Below are positions 15,393 through 23,550 of a stretch of 58,086 bases of DNA, piece by piece. The translations under genes and the position numbers were made by a program. This stretch comes from CALNBC01 sp050945915 (lineage in GTDB: Bacteria; Bacillota; Clostridia; Christensenellales; CALWSW01): contig JBMNTV010000005.1 in the NCBI GenBank assembly GCA_050945915.1, forward strand, positions 1 through 58,086, given 5' to 3'. Position 1 is the stretch's first letter, and every line of letters begins with the position of its first letter. The notes below the pieces were generated by a model. It made no database searches. It worked only from the letters and a program-made list of their open reading frames with translations, and was not told where the DNA came from.

Positions 15393-16286
15393 ATGGACAA
15401 GAAGAAAAAAGCGTACTTCCGCAGGGAGTTCACCAAGCGGACGGCAGCGGCAAGATGGGCAGACAGGATTTTCTTCACCATTCTTGCCTGGGTCGTATGT
15501 TACGGCTGGTTCTTGACCCAGCTTTCAAACACCCTTGCTGCGGCAATTCTGGCCAGCGCCAGCGCGCTGACGGGGGTAACGGCTGCGGCGCTGTTTCGCA
15601 GCATCCGGTTTGACCGGTTCGTCAAACAGCATACCGATGCCCTGAAAAAGCAGGCGCTCCTGGAACACCTGATGGTCCTGCCGCCAAACGGCGTGATGGA
15701 CATCCTGCTTTCCGCGGACCCGTCCCTTTCCGGCATCCACGGTGTTGCGGTTTGCGAGAATGGCTTCGTTGCCCGGTTGCCGAATAACAGGAAGCGCATG
15801 TGCGCCCTGCTCCAGAAATACCCTTCCGAAAAGGTATCCGCCAGCGAAATTCTGGAACTGCACCGAAGGGCAAATGCGGAATGCTGCCTGGAGCTTTGGA
15901 TTTACAGCACCGCAGAATACTCCGCAGAAGCTAAAGCTGTGGCAAAAAACAACGAAATCAACGCCAAGCTGAGCAGCCCCGAGGAGTTGATCGCCCTGGC
16001 GGATCGGCTGGAATTGCTCCCCGACGAACACGCCGTCGAAAGCGCGGTGGATGAGCGCATCCGGGAAAAGCAGCGCGCCCGGGAACGATTGCGAAAGAAC
16101 GCCTTCCTGCCCGCCGCAACCCAGAGGTACATCCTCTGCGCTGCGGGGATTATGGCGGCCTCCCTCATCACAGGATACAGGATTTATTATACCCTGATGG
16201 CGGGGCTTTGCCTGACCTTTGCGGCGATCAGCTGGCAAAACGGCAGGGCGAAATCAAGGGAAAAACCCAGCGCAGACATCAGATGA
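15393..16286 (+). CDS. Membrane protein with a possible restriction-endonuclease-like (Mrr) core
   Basis: A 297-residue protein with two N-terminal membrane helices (about 27-70), a soluble middle (about 80-200), a charged basic segment (REKQRARERLRKN) and two C-terminal helices (about 245-280). The middle segment WIYSTAEYSAEAKAVAKNN, followed by ELIALADRL, resembles the last strands and helices of Mrr-like nuclease domains, but no PD-(D/E)xK active site is evident. I do not recognise a named family. AGGAGGCGGAT is ahead of the ATG. It is the lone plus-strand gene between nadD and yhbY. Confidence 0.8.
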   Translation: MDKKKKAYFRREFTKRTAAARWADRIFFTILAWVVCYGWFLTQLSNTLAAAILASASALTGVTAAALFRSIRFDRFVKQHTDALKKQALLEHLMVLPPNGVMDILLSADPSLSGIHGVAVCENGFVARLPNNRKRMCALLQKYPSEKVSASEILELHRRANAECCLELWIYSTAEYSAEAKAVAKNNEINAKLSSPEELIALADRLELLPDEHAVESAVDERIREKQRARERLRKNAFLPAATQRYILCAAGIMAASLITGYRIYYTLMAGLCLTFAAISWQNGRAKSREKPSADIR

Positions 16287-16304
16287 GCAAAATCCCGCCT
16301 GCGC

Positions 16305-16592
16305 TCAAACCATGATCCTGGGCTTGTCCTTGGAGCGCCTGTAAAGCACGAATTTTCTTCCGATATACTGGACCTGTTCCGCACCGGTGCGCTCGGCGAT
16401 ATAGTCGAGCGCTTCTTTTGCGGTAATGTCCGCAGTTTCCAAAATGCTGATCTTGATGAGTTCCCGCGCTTCCAGGGCTTCGTCGACGCTCTTGATCAGA
16501 TTCTCGTTCAACCCGCCCTTGCCGATCTGGAAGATGGGTGTCAGATCGTTTGCCATCGCGCGAAGAGCAGCGCGCTGTTTGCTTGTCAGCAT
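16305..16592 (-). CDS. yhbY: YhbY family RNA-binding protein (CRM domain)
   Basis: A 95-residue ribosome-assembly factor consisting of a single CRM domain, with the typical LTSKQRAALRAMA start, the QIGKGGLNENLI loop (a GxGG-type RNA-binding motif) and the QYIGRKFVLYRRS strand. TGAGGT precedes the ATG at 16592. It follows obgE by 13 bases; obgE-yhbY-nadD proximity is a common arrangement in Firmicutes. Confidence 0.95.
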   Translation of the reverse strand: MLTSKQRAALRAMANDLTPIFQIGKGGLNENLIKSVDEALEARELIKISILETADITAKEALDYIAERTGAEQVQYIGRKFVLYRRSKDKPRIMV

Positions 16593-16605
16593 GTTTGCTA
16601 CCTCA

Positions 16606-17865
16606 TTATTCAATAAAATCAAACTCCCAATCTCCCATCACCACGGTGTCTCCCTCCGTTGCCCCCGCTTCGCGCAGGGCGTCGATTACGCCGGTTTTGA
16701 TGAGAAACTGCTGGAAATAGCGCATGGATTCGGGATCGTCCGCATAGGTGCGGTCAAGCAGCTGGTCGATCAGCGGGCCAGAAACCACGAAGACCTCTTC
16801 GATCTTCTCCACAGCGAACTTTTCCGCTTCTTCCTGGGGAAGCTCCTCTTCCTTGAAGCGCTGCACCGACGGAAGGGTGGCCAGTTTACGCACAATGCCG
16901 CGAAGGAGCGGGTCAAGGCCCTGGGCGGTGGCGGCGGATATCGGATAAATCTCGATTCCTTGGTCGCTCAGGGCTTGTTTCAACCTGTTCAAGTTTTCTT
17001 CAGATTCGGAAAGATCCATCTTGTTCGCCGCGATGATCTGGGGAAGGTTGGCCAGCGTTTCGCTGTATTCCGAAAGCTCGCGGTTGATGGCCCGGTAATC
17101 CTCAATGGGATCCCTGCCCTCGCAGCCGGAAATATCCAACACGTGGACAATCATCCGGGTGCGCTCGATATGGCGCAAAAAGTCGTGCCCCAGCCCCGCC
17201 CCGGAAGCTGCACCCTCGATCAGACCGGGAATATCCGCCAGGACGAAGTCCGTATCGTCCACCCGGGCAACGCCGAGGTTGGGCGCAAGGGTGGTAAAGT
17301 GATAATTGGCGATTTTGGGTCGCGCCGCTGTCAAAACGGAAAGCAACGTGGATTTTCCCACGTTCGGCATACCCACAAGGCCAACGTCCGCGATGGTCTT
17401 CAGTTCCAGCAGCAGTTCGACTTCCTGGCACTTGACCCCCGGGGTCGCGAAACGCGGAGCCTGCCGGGTGGGGGTTGCAAAACAGGCGTTTCCCTTCCCA
17501 CCGGCGCCGCCCCTGAAGAGCAGCCGGTCCCCCTCGTCCTCATACATATCCAGCAAAACACGGCCGGTTGCCGCATCCTTGATCACGGTACCCTGGGGAA
17601 CAGAGATGTAAAGGTCTGCGCCGGATTTGCCGGTCTTGCGGTTACCCTGACCGGGTTCTCCGTTTTTTGCACGGAAGTGGCGGTTGTATTTAAAGTCGAT
17701 CAGGGTGTTTTTGCCCTTGTCCACCCTGAAATAGATGCTTCCTCCGCGGCCGCCGTCCCCGCCGTCCGGGCCGCCTCGGGAAACGTATTTTTCCCTGCGG
17801 AAAGAGACGGCTCCAGAGCCGCCATCCCCCGCTTTGACATAGATTTTCGCAGTATCGACAAACAT
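16606..17865 (-). CDS. obgE: GTPase ObgE/CgtA
   Basis: Obg is an essential GTPase in 50S subunit assembly and stress and sporulation signalling. The 419-residue protein has the glycine-rich Obg fold (1-158; GGDGGRGG), the G domain with P-loop GMPNVGKST at 165-173, DIPGL and NKMD motifs, and a C-terminal OCT domain (about 340-419), as typical for Firmicutes. The reading ends 13 bases before yhbY. A promoter lies upstream within the end of nth. Confidence 0.97.
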   Translation of the reverse strand: MFVDTAKIYVKAGDGGSGAVSFRREKYVSRGGPDGGDGGRGGSIYFRVDKGKNTLIDFKYNRHFRAKNGEPGQGNRKTGKSGADLYISVPQGTVIKDAATGRVLLDMYEDEGDRLLFRGGAGGKGNACFATPTRQAPRFATPGVKCQEVELLLELKTIADVGLVGMPNVGKSTLLSVLTAARPKIANYHFTTLAPNLGVARVDDTDFVLADIPGLIEGAASGAGLGHDFLRHIERTRMIVHVLDISGCEGRDPIEDYRAINRELSEYSETLANLPQIIAANKMDLSESEENLNRLKQALSDQGIEIYPISAATAQGLDPLLRGIVRKLATLPSVQRFKEEELPQEEAEKFAVEKIEEVFVVSGPLIDQLLDRTYADDPESMRYFQQFLIKTGVIDALREAGATEGDTVVMGDWEFDFIE

Positions 17866-17896
17866 CTGATTTTTCCTTTGTTTTTAATGTCGTGCC

Positions 17897-17925
17897 ATTA
17901 TATCAGTAATGTGATTCGGGCACAA
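17897..17925 (-). promoter_or_regulatory. Promoter of obgE-yhbY
   Basis: On the minus strand TTGTGC (17920-17925) and TATAAT (17897-17902) are 17 bases apart. The -35 box lies inside the 3' end of nth. Confidence 0.6.
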
Positions 17926-18592
17926 GATTCTTTGGTTTTTCCTTTTCCATTTTTATCACATAAGTACAAACGTCAGCAAGGGCGCAGGATGCGCAGGAAG
18001 GATTCCTTGCGGTGCATACCCGCCTGCCATGCCAGATCAGCCAGTGGTGGGCAAGGACCCATTTTTCCTTAGGGATGACCTGCATCAGCTGTTTTTCGGT
18101 GTTCGTCACGTCCTTCGCTGAAGCGAGGCCAGTCCTGTTCGAAACGCGAAAAACATGGGTATCCACCGCGATGGCGGGAATCCCAAATGCCACAGAAGCG
18201 ACGACGTTTGCCGTCTTCCTTCCCACGCCCGGCAGCGTTTGCAATTTTTCGATATCCGAAGGAACCTCGCCGCCATATTCTTCCGCCAGAATTTTGGCGG
18301 TGGCGATGATGTTCTTGGATTTTAACGGACCAAGGCCGCAACTCTTGATCATCTGGAGCAGCTCTTCCTGCTCCATTGCCGCGAACTGCTCCGGCGTATT
18401 GTAGCGTTTGAAAAGCTCCTCCGTCACCATGTTGACGCGCACATCGGTGCACTGGGCGGATAGAATCACCGCTACGAGCAGTTCAAAGGGCGTCGAATAC
18501 TCAAGGGCGGGTTTGGCGTCGGGATAGCATTCCTCCAGGCGGCGCAGGATCTCTGCCTGCCGCGCCTTCTTTTGTGCCTTTCCTTCTCTCAT
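17903..18592 (-). CDS. nth: Endonuclease III
   Basis: A base-excision repair glycosylase/lyase acting on oxidised pyrimidines. The 229-residue protein has the helix-hairpin-helix motif LPGVGRKTANVV with catalytic K126, the catalytic Asp D144 (VDTHVFR), and the four-cysteine [4Fe-4S] site C193-x6-C200-x2-C203-x5-C209. Length and layout fit the family. It is upstream of obgE and in the same direction. Confidence 0.97.
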   Translation of the reverse strand: MREGKAQKKARQAEILRRLEECYPDAKPALEYSTPFELLVAVILSAQCTDVRVNMVTEELFKRYNTPEQFAAMEQEELLQMIKSCGLGPLKSKNIIATAKILAEEYGGEVPSDIEKLQTLPGVGRKTANVVASVAFGIPAIAVDTHVFRVSNRTGLASAKDVTNTEKQLMQVIPKEKWVLAHHWLIWHGRRVCTARNPSCASCALADVCTYVIKMEKEKPKNLVPESHY

Positions 18593-18613
18593 TGTATCTC
18601 CTGTGCGAATGTC

Positions 18614-18877
18614 TTAACTGCGGATGCGCTGAATGATGCTTTGCAGTTTTTGCCTTTGATCCGGGCTGAGCATCGGACCCGACTGATTGACAAACCGATC
18701 CAGATCTTCGTCTCTCAGCGCTCCTTGTTTATATTTTGACACGAGCTCGCCTAACAACTCGGCTTCGCTCTTGCCCTCGTATTTTTTAGCCTGATTCATC
18801 AATCCTTCCACCTGTTCCTGGGAAGGCTCCATGTTTCCGTTTGTTTTTCGAATCATATCCCGCAGGTTGCGTTTCAT
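18614..18877 (-). CDS. Small hypothetical protein (87 aa)
   Basis: I do not recognise this protein. It is hydrophilic and predicted helical, begins MKRNLRDMIRKTNG and ends with a Pro-Gly bearing segment (GPMLSPDQRQKLQSIIQ). GGGGTGG precedes the ATG at 18877. It reads toward nth with a gap of about 20 bases and stands divergent from another small unknown gene at 18967. Coding is supported by start context and the absence of low-complexity sequence. Confidence 0.7.
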   Translation of the reverse strand: MKRNLRDMIRKTNGNMEPSQEQVEGLMNQAKKYEGKSEAELLGELVSKYKQGALRDEDLDRFVNQSGPMLSPDQRQKLQSIIQRIRS

Positions 18878-18966
18878 CGTTTCCACCCCTTTCTCTGACA
18901 TGGTATTCAGAGGAAGCCCACATGTTTACGCTCCAAGCCAAATATGGATTATTGAGGTGATAGACG

Positions 18967-19437
18967 ATGAAAAGCTTATCCGACCTTCCGCGGGATTCGA
19001 GACCCCAGGAGGAGGAAACTCTGACAAGCGAAGAAACCGGCGGCGAAGGCTCCCTTTTGCTGCTTGCGCTGCTGCTCAGCAGGATGGATGACAAATCGGA
19101 AGTGATCAACAGCTTGGCCCCCCATGTTCCGGGCGGCGAAAAGCTCCGTCTGGCGCTGAAGTTCGGAAGCGAATTGAAACGCTGCGGGGGCGGTTTTTCC
19201 AGCCTGAAGGTTGTTTCCCGCTACACAAAACAGGACCTGGGCAGCGTGGAGCGCGCCCTTGCGCGAAGCGAGCAACTCAAAAAAACCGTTGAACTCATGC
19301 GCTCCGGGGAAGCGGGCAGAATGCAGGCTTTGGCCGCTATGGCGGGGATCAACCCGGCGGTTGTCTCCATGCTAAAAAACGCAAGCAGCGGCGGTCTTTC
19401 GCCGGAAATGCTGATGGCGATGATGGGCCGGCGTTAA
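18967..19437 (+). CDS. Small hypothetical protein (156 aa)
   Basis: Family not recognised. The product has an acidic N terminus, a leucine-rich helix (GSLLLLALLLSRMDD, about 28-42), a middle rich in Lys/Leu helices, and a Met- and Gly-rich end (LSPEMLMAMMGRR) that resembles the small clostridial proteins with a terminal GG/MM tail. GAGGTGATAGACG precedes the ATG. It is convergent with hflX (4-base overlap of coding ends) and divergent from the 87-residue gene at 18614. Confidence 0.75.
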   Translation: MKSLSDLPRDSRPQEEETLTSEETGGEGSLLLLALLLSRMDDKSEVINSLAPHVPGGEKLRLALKFGSELKRCGGGFSSLKVVSRYTKQDLGSVERALARSEQLKKTVELMRSGEAGRMQALAAMAGINPAVVSMLKNASSGGLSPEMLMAMMGRR

Positions 19438-21215
19438 AGCTCCGCTTTTTCCAGAAGCTTTGTGATCAACCCGAAGGAGGGGTGATCCAGCATGGCGGTG
19501 ATCACCGTACCATTTTCGGAATACTCCTCGGAAAGCACTTTTCCCCTCTGGCGGATCTGGGAAACGACATCTCCCCGGGAATAGGGAATGGTCAGCGTGA
19601 CTTTTTTGTCGTTCGCGCTGAGCAGGCTCTGGATTTTCAGCAAGAGATCGTCGATTCCCGTTCCGTGAAGGGCGCTGATGCGCACGCTGTTGGCGCTACG
19701 GATGCCGTTGGCCGCATCCTCTTTGTCCGCTTTGTTATAGGCGATGATGGTCGGCTTTCCGCCCGCGCCGATGGAATCGAGCACCTCATCCACGGTGCTC
19801 ATTTGTTCACGCATATAGGGGGACGAGCTATCCACCACATGAAGAATCACGTCCGCATAGACCGCCTCTTCCAACGTGGATTTGAAGGCTTCGACGAGAT
19901 CCGTCGGCAGCTTTTCGATGAACCCGACGGTATCCGTGAACAGGACTTCTCCCCCTTCCGGCAGCTTGACGGAACGGGTCACGGGGTCCAGGGTGGCGAA
20001 AAGCTTGTCCTCGGCCAGCACGTCGCTTCCCGAAAGCTGGTTTAACAGGGTGGACTTGCCGGCGTTGGTGTATCCCACGATGGCGATGACAGGGACCGCG
20101 TTCTTTTCCCTTCTTGCCCTGCGCAGCGAACGCTGCTTGGCGACTTCCTTCAGCTCGGATTCCAAAAGGAAGATTTGACGCCGAATGCGCCTTCTGTCCG
20201 ATTCCAGCTTTTTTTCACCGGGGCCCCGGGTACCGATGCCGCCGCCCAGCCGGGAAAGGGACTCGCCCTTACCCGTCAGCCTGGACAGGCGATATTTGTG
20301 CTGGGCGAGCTCCACCTGGAGCCTGCCCTCCCGGGACTTCGCCCTTTGGGCAAAAATATCGAGGATCAGCGCTGTGCGGTCGATCACCCTTGCGCCCAGC
20401 AGTTCCTCCAGATTCCTGATCTGGTTTGCGGAAAGCTCGTCATTAAAAATAAACAGGTCGACATCCTGGGCAAACGCCAGCCGGGAAAGCTCCTCTGCCT
20501 TTCCTTTGCCAACGTAGTACGCCTTGTCCGGTGCCGATCGGTTTTGACGATGCACGCCGATGACCTCTGCTCCCGAGGTTTGAGCCAGGGCTTCCAGTTC
20601 GCTGAGGGTATCGTACCGCTCTTGCCCTGTTTCCACCCCGACGAGAACCACCTGCTCACGCCTCGCTTCCCGCACTTCGGAGGTCGTGGAATACAGCCGT
20701 TCATCCGCCTCGTCAATGGCGGTCAGCCACTCTTCATGGGGAAGCTGATAAACCGGGTACGGACCGTCCACAATAACGGTAAAGTCGTTGCCGTTCCTTT
20801 CCCCCAAAAAAGCCGCAGTGACGGAAGAAGGAAGGCCGTCCCGTACGCCGACTGCGCACATGGCGTCCAAAAGGGAGCTTTTCAGCGTCCCCAGATCCAC
20901 TGCGGAAAGCCGGGAACTCCCTTTGGGGTGGGTGTGGAGGCAACGGATTCCCGAAAGCCTGTCGGCATTCCTGGTCAGCCGCATGGCGGGCATGGAAACG
21001 TTCGCCGAATCGCCGACGCTGATGTCCTTGACCCGCCCGTCCCGTCCGATATAGATGGAAATTTCCCGCCCGGTGAGTTGGGTGAATTCCGCCAGCTGAT
21101 AAATCAGCTCTGTGGATGCAAACTGCGTAGGCTCGGTAATGATGTCGTATAAGCCGGACATTCTGTCCAGAATCGTTTGCCGGATGCCCGAGGTGTTTCC
21201 GTTGATAATTGGCAA
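19434..21215 (-). CDS. hflX: GTPase HflX with N-terminal JAMM-like domain
   Basis: HflX binds and splits stalled or heat-damaged 70S ribosomes. The 593-residue protein is longer than the E. coli form by about 165 residues at its N terminus. The HflX part starts near residue 190 (VVLVGVETG), followed by the glycine-rich linker LGGGIGTRGPGEKKLE and the G domain (GYTNAGKST, DTVGFIEKLP, NKAD). The N-terminal extension contains H94-T-H96-x7-S104-x2-D107, the spacing of a JAMM/MPN metal site. TTG at 21215, preceded by AAAGGA, gives MPIINGNTSGIR, which fits clostridial relatives as remembered. Confidence 0.95.
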   Translation of the reverse strand: MPIINGNTSGIRQTILDRMSGLYDIITEPTQFASTELIYQLAEFTQLTGREISIYIGRDGRVKDISVGDSANVSMPAMRLTRNADRLSGIRCLHTHPKGSSRLSAVDLGTLKSSLLDAMCAVGVRDGLPSSVTAAFLGERNGNDFTVIVDGPYPVYQLPHEEWLTAIDEADERLYSTTSEVREARREQVVLVGVETGQERYDTLSELEALAQTSGAEVIGVHRQNRSAPDKAYYVGKGKAEELSRLAFAQDVDLFIFNDELSANQIRNLEELLGARVIDRTALILDIFAQRAKSREGRLQVELAQHKYRLSRLTGKGESLSRLGGGIGTRGPGEKKLESDRRRIRRQIFLLESELKEVAKQRSLRRARREKNAVPVIAIVGYTNAGKSTLLNQLSGSDVLAEDKLFATLDPVTRSVKLPEGGEVLFTDTVGFIEKLPTDLVEAFKSTLEEAVYADVILHVVDSSSPYMREQMSTVDEVLDSIGAGGKPTIIAYNKADKEDAANGIRSANSVRISALHGTGIDDLLLKIQSLLSANDKKVTLTIPYSRGDVVSQIRQRGKVLSEEYSENGTVITAMLDHPSFGLITKLLEKAEL

Positions 21216-21316
21216 TCAAGTGTTCCTTTCGTCGTTTTTTCCATTATATCACAAGGACCGGTCCATGCCGAGTCCCAGAGTTTTGCGCATCATAAGTGCG
21301 ATGGGGGGTGAACGCT

Positions 21317-22180
21317 TTGGTGGATATTGCCATCGTGAACCACGGCCAGGATGCCATGGTGGATAATTGCCTGAAAAGCATTTTCGCTTCCGAAGAATCC
21401 AATAAGTTGATCTCCTCCACCACGGTTCGCAACTCCCGCGAACCTTACGCGCCCCCCTTTGACGTCCGCGTGATTGACGGGAAGAACGTCGGCTACGGCG
21501 CTGCGTGCAACGAATGTGCCAAACTGGGAAGCGCGCCCTATATGCTCTTCCTCAATCCGGATGTGATGATGCGACGAGACACCCTGAAAAAGGCCCTGGA
21601 GTTCATCGATTCCAGGCCGGATGCAGGGATTTTGGGAGTTTGCTTGACGTACGAGGATGGCCGCGTCCAGGCTTCAAAAATGGCATTTCCCACAGCGGAT
21701 GACCTTTCTGCGAGGGCGGTGAGCACTAAGCGGGGATATGCTAATTGCGTTCAGTCCGTATCCGGGGAAGCGGACTGGGTGCTGGGGGCGTTCCTCCTTG
21801 CAAGAAGGGCTGCCTTCGAGTCCGTGGGCGGTTTTGACGAGCTCTTTTTCCTCTATTATGAAGAGGTCGATCTAGCGATGCGCCTTCGGAAGGCTTCCTG
21901 GCGCTGCCTTTACTGTGCAGAGGCACAGGCGGTGCACCTTTGCGGTGGCGCTGCGGGCGTTTCCCCGTTTTGCGCCATGCATTCAGCGCGAAGCAGGCTG
22001 CTTTACGCGCATCGGTATTTTACCATACAGGAATTTCACAAAATTTACAATAGAACGGTTTTTGCAGAACCCTTTTTGCGATTTGCCAGGGCGGTTCTTG
22101 ATGGGGGTGATCCCTTTTCCTCCTTTGCTGCGCCTTTGCGCGGAGCAAAAATGGCAAAGGAGGCGATTCATACGGGATGA
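21317..22180 (+). CDS. Glycosyltransferase family 2
   Basis: A GT-A fold sugar transferase, probably cytoplasmic or membrane-associated. The 287-residue protein has the nucleotide-sugar segment VIDGKNVGYGAACNEC, the acidic metal motif NPDVMM, and the acceptor-side WVLGAFLLARRAAFESVGGFDE and YYEEVDLAMRL motifs typical of rhamnosyltransferase-like GT2 enzymes. A TTG at 21317, preceded by GGGGGGTGAA, is preferred; GTG codons at 21296, 21308 and 21320 are alternatives. It overlaps the HAD gene by 4 bases and forms a coupled trio. The acceptor is unknown. Confidence 0.9.
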   Translation: MVDIAIVNHGQDAMVDNCLKSIFASEESNKLISSTTVRNSREPYAPPFDVRVIDGKNVGYGAACNECAKLGSAPYMLFLNPDVMMRRDTLKKALEFIDSRPDAGILGVCLTYEDGRVQASKMAFPTADDLSARAVSTKRGYANCVQSVSGEADWVLGAFLLARRAAFESVGGFDELFFLYYEEVDLAMRLRKASWRCLYCAEAQAVHLCGGAAGVSPFCAMHSARSRLLYAHRYFTIQEFHKIYNRTVFAEPFLRFARAVLDGGDPFSSFAAPLRGAKMAKEAIHTG

Positions 22181-22776
22181 TGCTGGCGATTTTTGATCTT
22201 TGCGGCACGCTTTTTCGCTGCAACACGCTCTTTGCCTTTGCCCGTTGGGCGTGCAGGCGCAGCCTTCGCTGCTGGTTTGCGGATTCCGCGGTGGCGAAAA
22301 TCGTGGATATGTTCTTGCCTAGGCTGCGATTTCGAAGAAGGCTGTTTCTCTCCTCGATCCGCAGGTTCGACGATAAGGAGCTTGCTTACCTGTCCGTCAT
22401 CTTCTGTAGGGATGTTCTGCCGAAGTATGCGCGCCAGAGTGCCTTCAGCCTTCTGGTTTCCCTTCAGGAAAAGGGGTGGATGACCGTGCTCGTCTCTGCT
22501 GCGCCGGATTTTTTGGTGCGGGAGGTTTCCCGGCTTTATGGGTTTTCCGAATGGCGGGCTTCGACGTATCAAAACGGCGTATTGACCCATGATCTGACGG
22601 GGAACAAACTGGCGGCAATCCGGGAGTTTGCGCCCTGGGATCTGCTTTTTTGCGTGACGGACAACAGGTCGGACCTGCCCTTGTTGCGCGCCGCGGATTA
22701 CCGGCGCATCTACTGCGGCAAACATAAAAGCTGGTGGATTGCACGATTTCCGAAAGACGAGGTGTTCGAAAAATGA
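22177..22776 (+). CDS. HAD-superfamily hydrolase with variant motif I
   Basis: A 199-residue HAD-IB-like phosphatase. Motif I reads FDLCGTL: the nucleophile D7 is present, but the second Asp is C9. Motif II is S107 (VLVSAAP), motif III is K144 (TGNKLAAI) and motif IV is D162-x3-D166. A Cys in this place (DxCGTL) occurs in a subgroup of bacterial HAD proteins, so it is a lineage trait rather than decay, though it may change the reaction. The gene overlaps both neighbours by 4 bases (ATGA type), so its product probably works with them. Confidence 0.87.
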   Translation: MMLAIFDLCGTLFRCNTLFAFARWACRRSLRCWFADSAVAKIVDMFLPRLRFRRRLFLSSIRRFDDKELAYLSVIFCRDVLPKYARQSAFSLLVSLQEKGWMTVLVSAAPDFLVREVSRLYGFSEWRASTYQNGVLTHDLTGNKLAAIREFAPWDLLFCVTDNRSDLPLLRAADYRRIYCGKHKSWWIARFPKDEVFEK

Positions 22777-23525
22777 CCGTTTACCTGATCCCTTTTTCCT
22801 ATGGTTGGGCGACCCGGGCGCAAACGGCTCTGGACCGACTATCCTTTTTCATCATTTGGATCATCCCCGTCTGGTTCGTCTGCGGGATGCCCCTTTCTTT
22901 GCGATTTGTCGTCGGGGTCATCGCAGAATACTCTTTGTACGAAATCGGGTATCTGTTTAACGATTATTGTACCGTCAAAAAAGAGCGAAAACCGACTCAC
23001 AGGCTACCGGAACACCAGCGAAAGCGGATCGAAAAACATCTGATTCAGATGGTCGCAATACGGATGACCATCGTCGTCCTTTCCCTGTTCTATCTCAGGT
23101 CGCAGCACTTTGTGGCGGCATTGGCCTTCATCGGCGTGGCCTTTGCCTTGCATAACACGATCCGCTGCAACTGGAACATTTTGACCTATTTTCTGCTGTG
23201 TCTTGGGAAATATTTGGCCCTGCCCGCACTGTTTGTGCCGGGCATGCTGGGCGAAGCCTGTCTTGCGCTTTTTTTGCCCTTTGTTCTCCCGCGTACGATC
23301 GAGCATGCCTCAAAGCCCAAATATTACGTCCCCTTCTTAAAAACCTTCAAACCCCATCACTTCCGGGCGGCTTACGGCTTTGTGGTCGCCATTTATGCCG
23401 CTGTTTTCGCGCCGTCTTCCCTGCTTTTTTATGTGGCGCTCTGGTATTACGTTTACCGGGCTCTGGTGCTTGCCGCTTTTATTGGGATTGGCGATCCAAG
23501 AAAAAAGCCATCCCCCCAGCGATGA
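22773..23525 (+). CDS. Polytopic membrane protein, possibly UbiA-prenyltransferase-like
   Basis: A 250-residue protein with about seven or eight hydrophobic segments. After the second comes FNDYCTVKKERKPTHR, which recalls the ND(x)nD and Lys/Arg-Pro region of UbiA-type prenyltransferases, for example the decaprenyl-phosphate phosphoribosyl transferases that are paired with HAD phosphatases. Most of the Asp residues are missing, so the link is tentative. GAGGTG lies 8 bases before the ATG at 22773, within the HAD gene. Its last codons overlap a terminator that serves the convergent operon. Confidence 0.8.
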   Translation: MTVYLIPFSYGWATRAQTALDRLSFFIIWIIPVWFVCGMPLSLRFVVGVIAEYSLYEIGYLFNDYCTVKKERKPTHRLPEHQRKRIEKHLIQMVAIRMTIVVLSLFYLRSQHFVAALAFIGVAFALHNTIRCNWNILTYFLLCLGKYLALPALFVPGMLGEACLALFLPFVLPRTIEHASKPKYYVPFLKTFKPHHFRAAYGFVVAIYAAVFAPSSLLFYVALWYYVYRALVLAAFIGIGDPRKKPSPQR

Positions 23526-23537
23526 AGGGGATGGCTT
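23501..23537 (-). terminator. Terminator of the 2-oxoacid oxidoreductase operon, inside the end of the convergent gene
   Basis: Minus-strand stem AAGCCATCCCC/GGGGATGGCTT (11 bp) is followed by T residues. It overlaps the last codons of the membrane protein gene (stop at 23525). Confidence 0.88.
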
Positions 23538-23550
23538 ATGACACGCCGAA

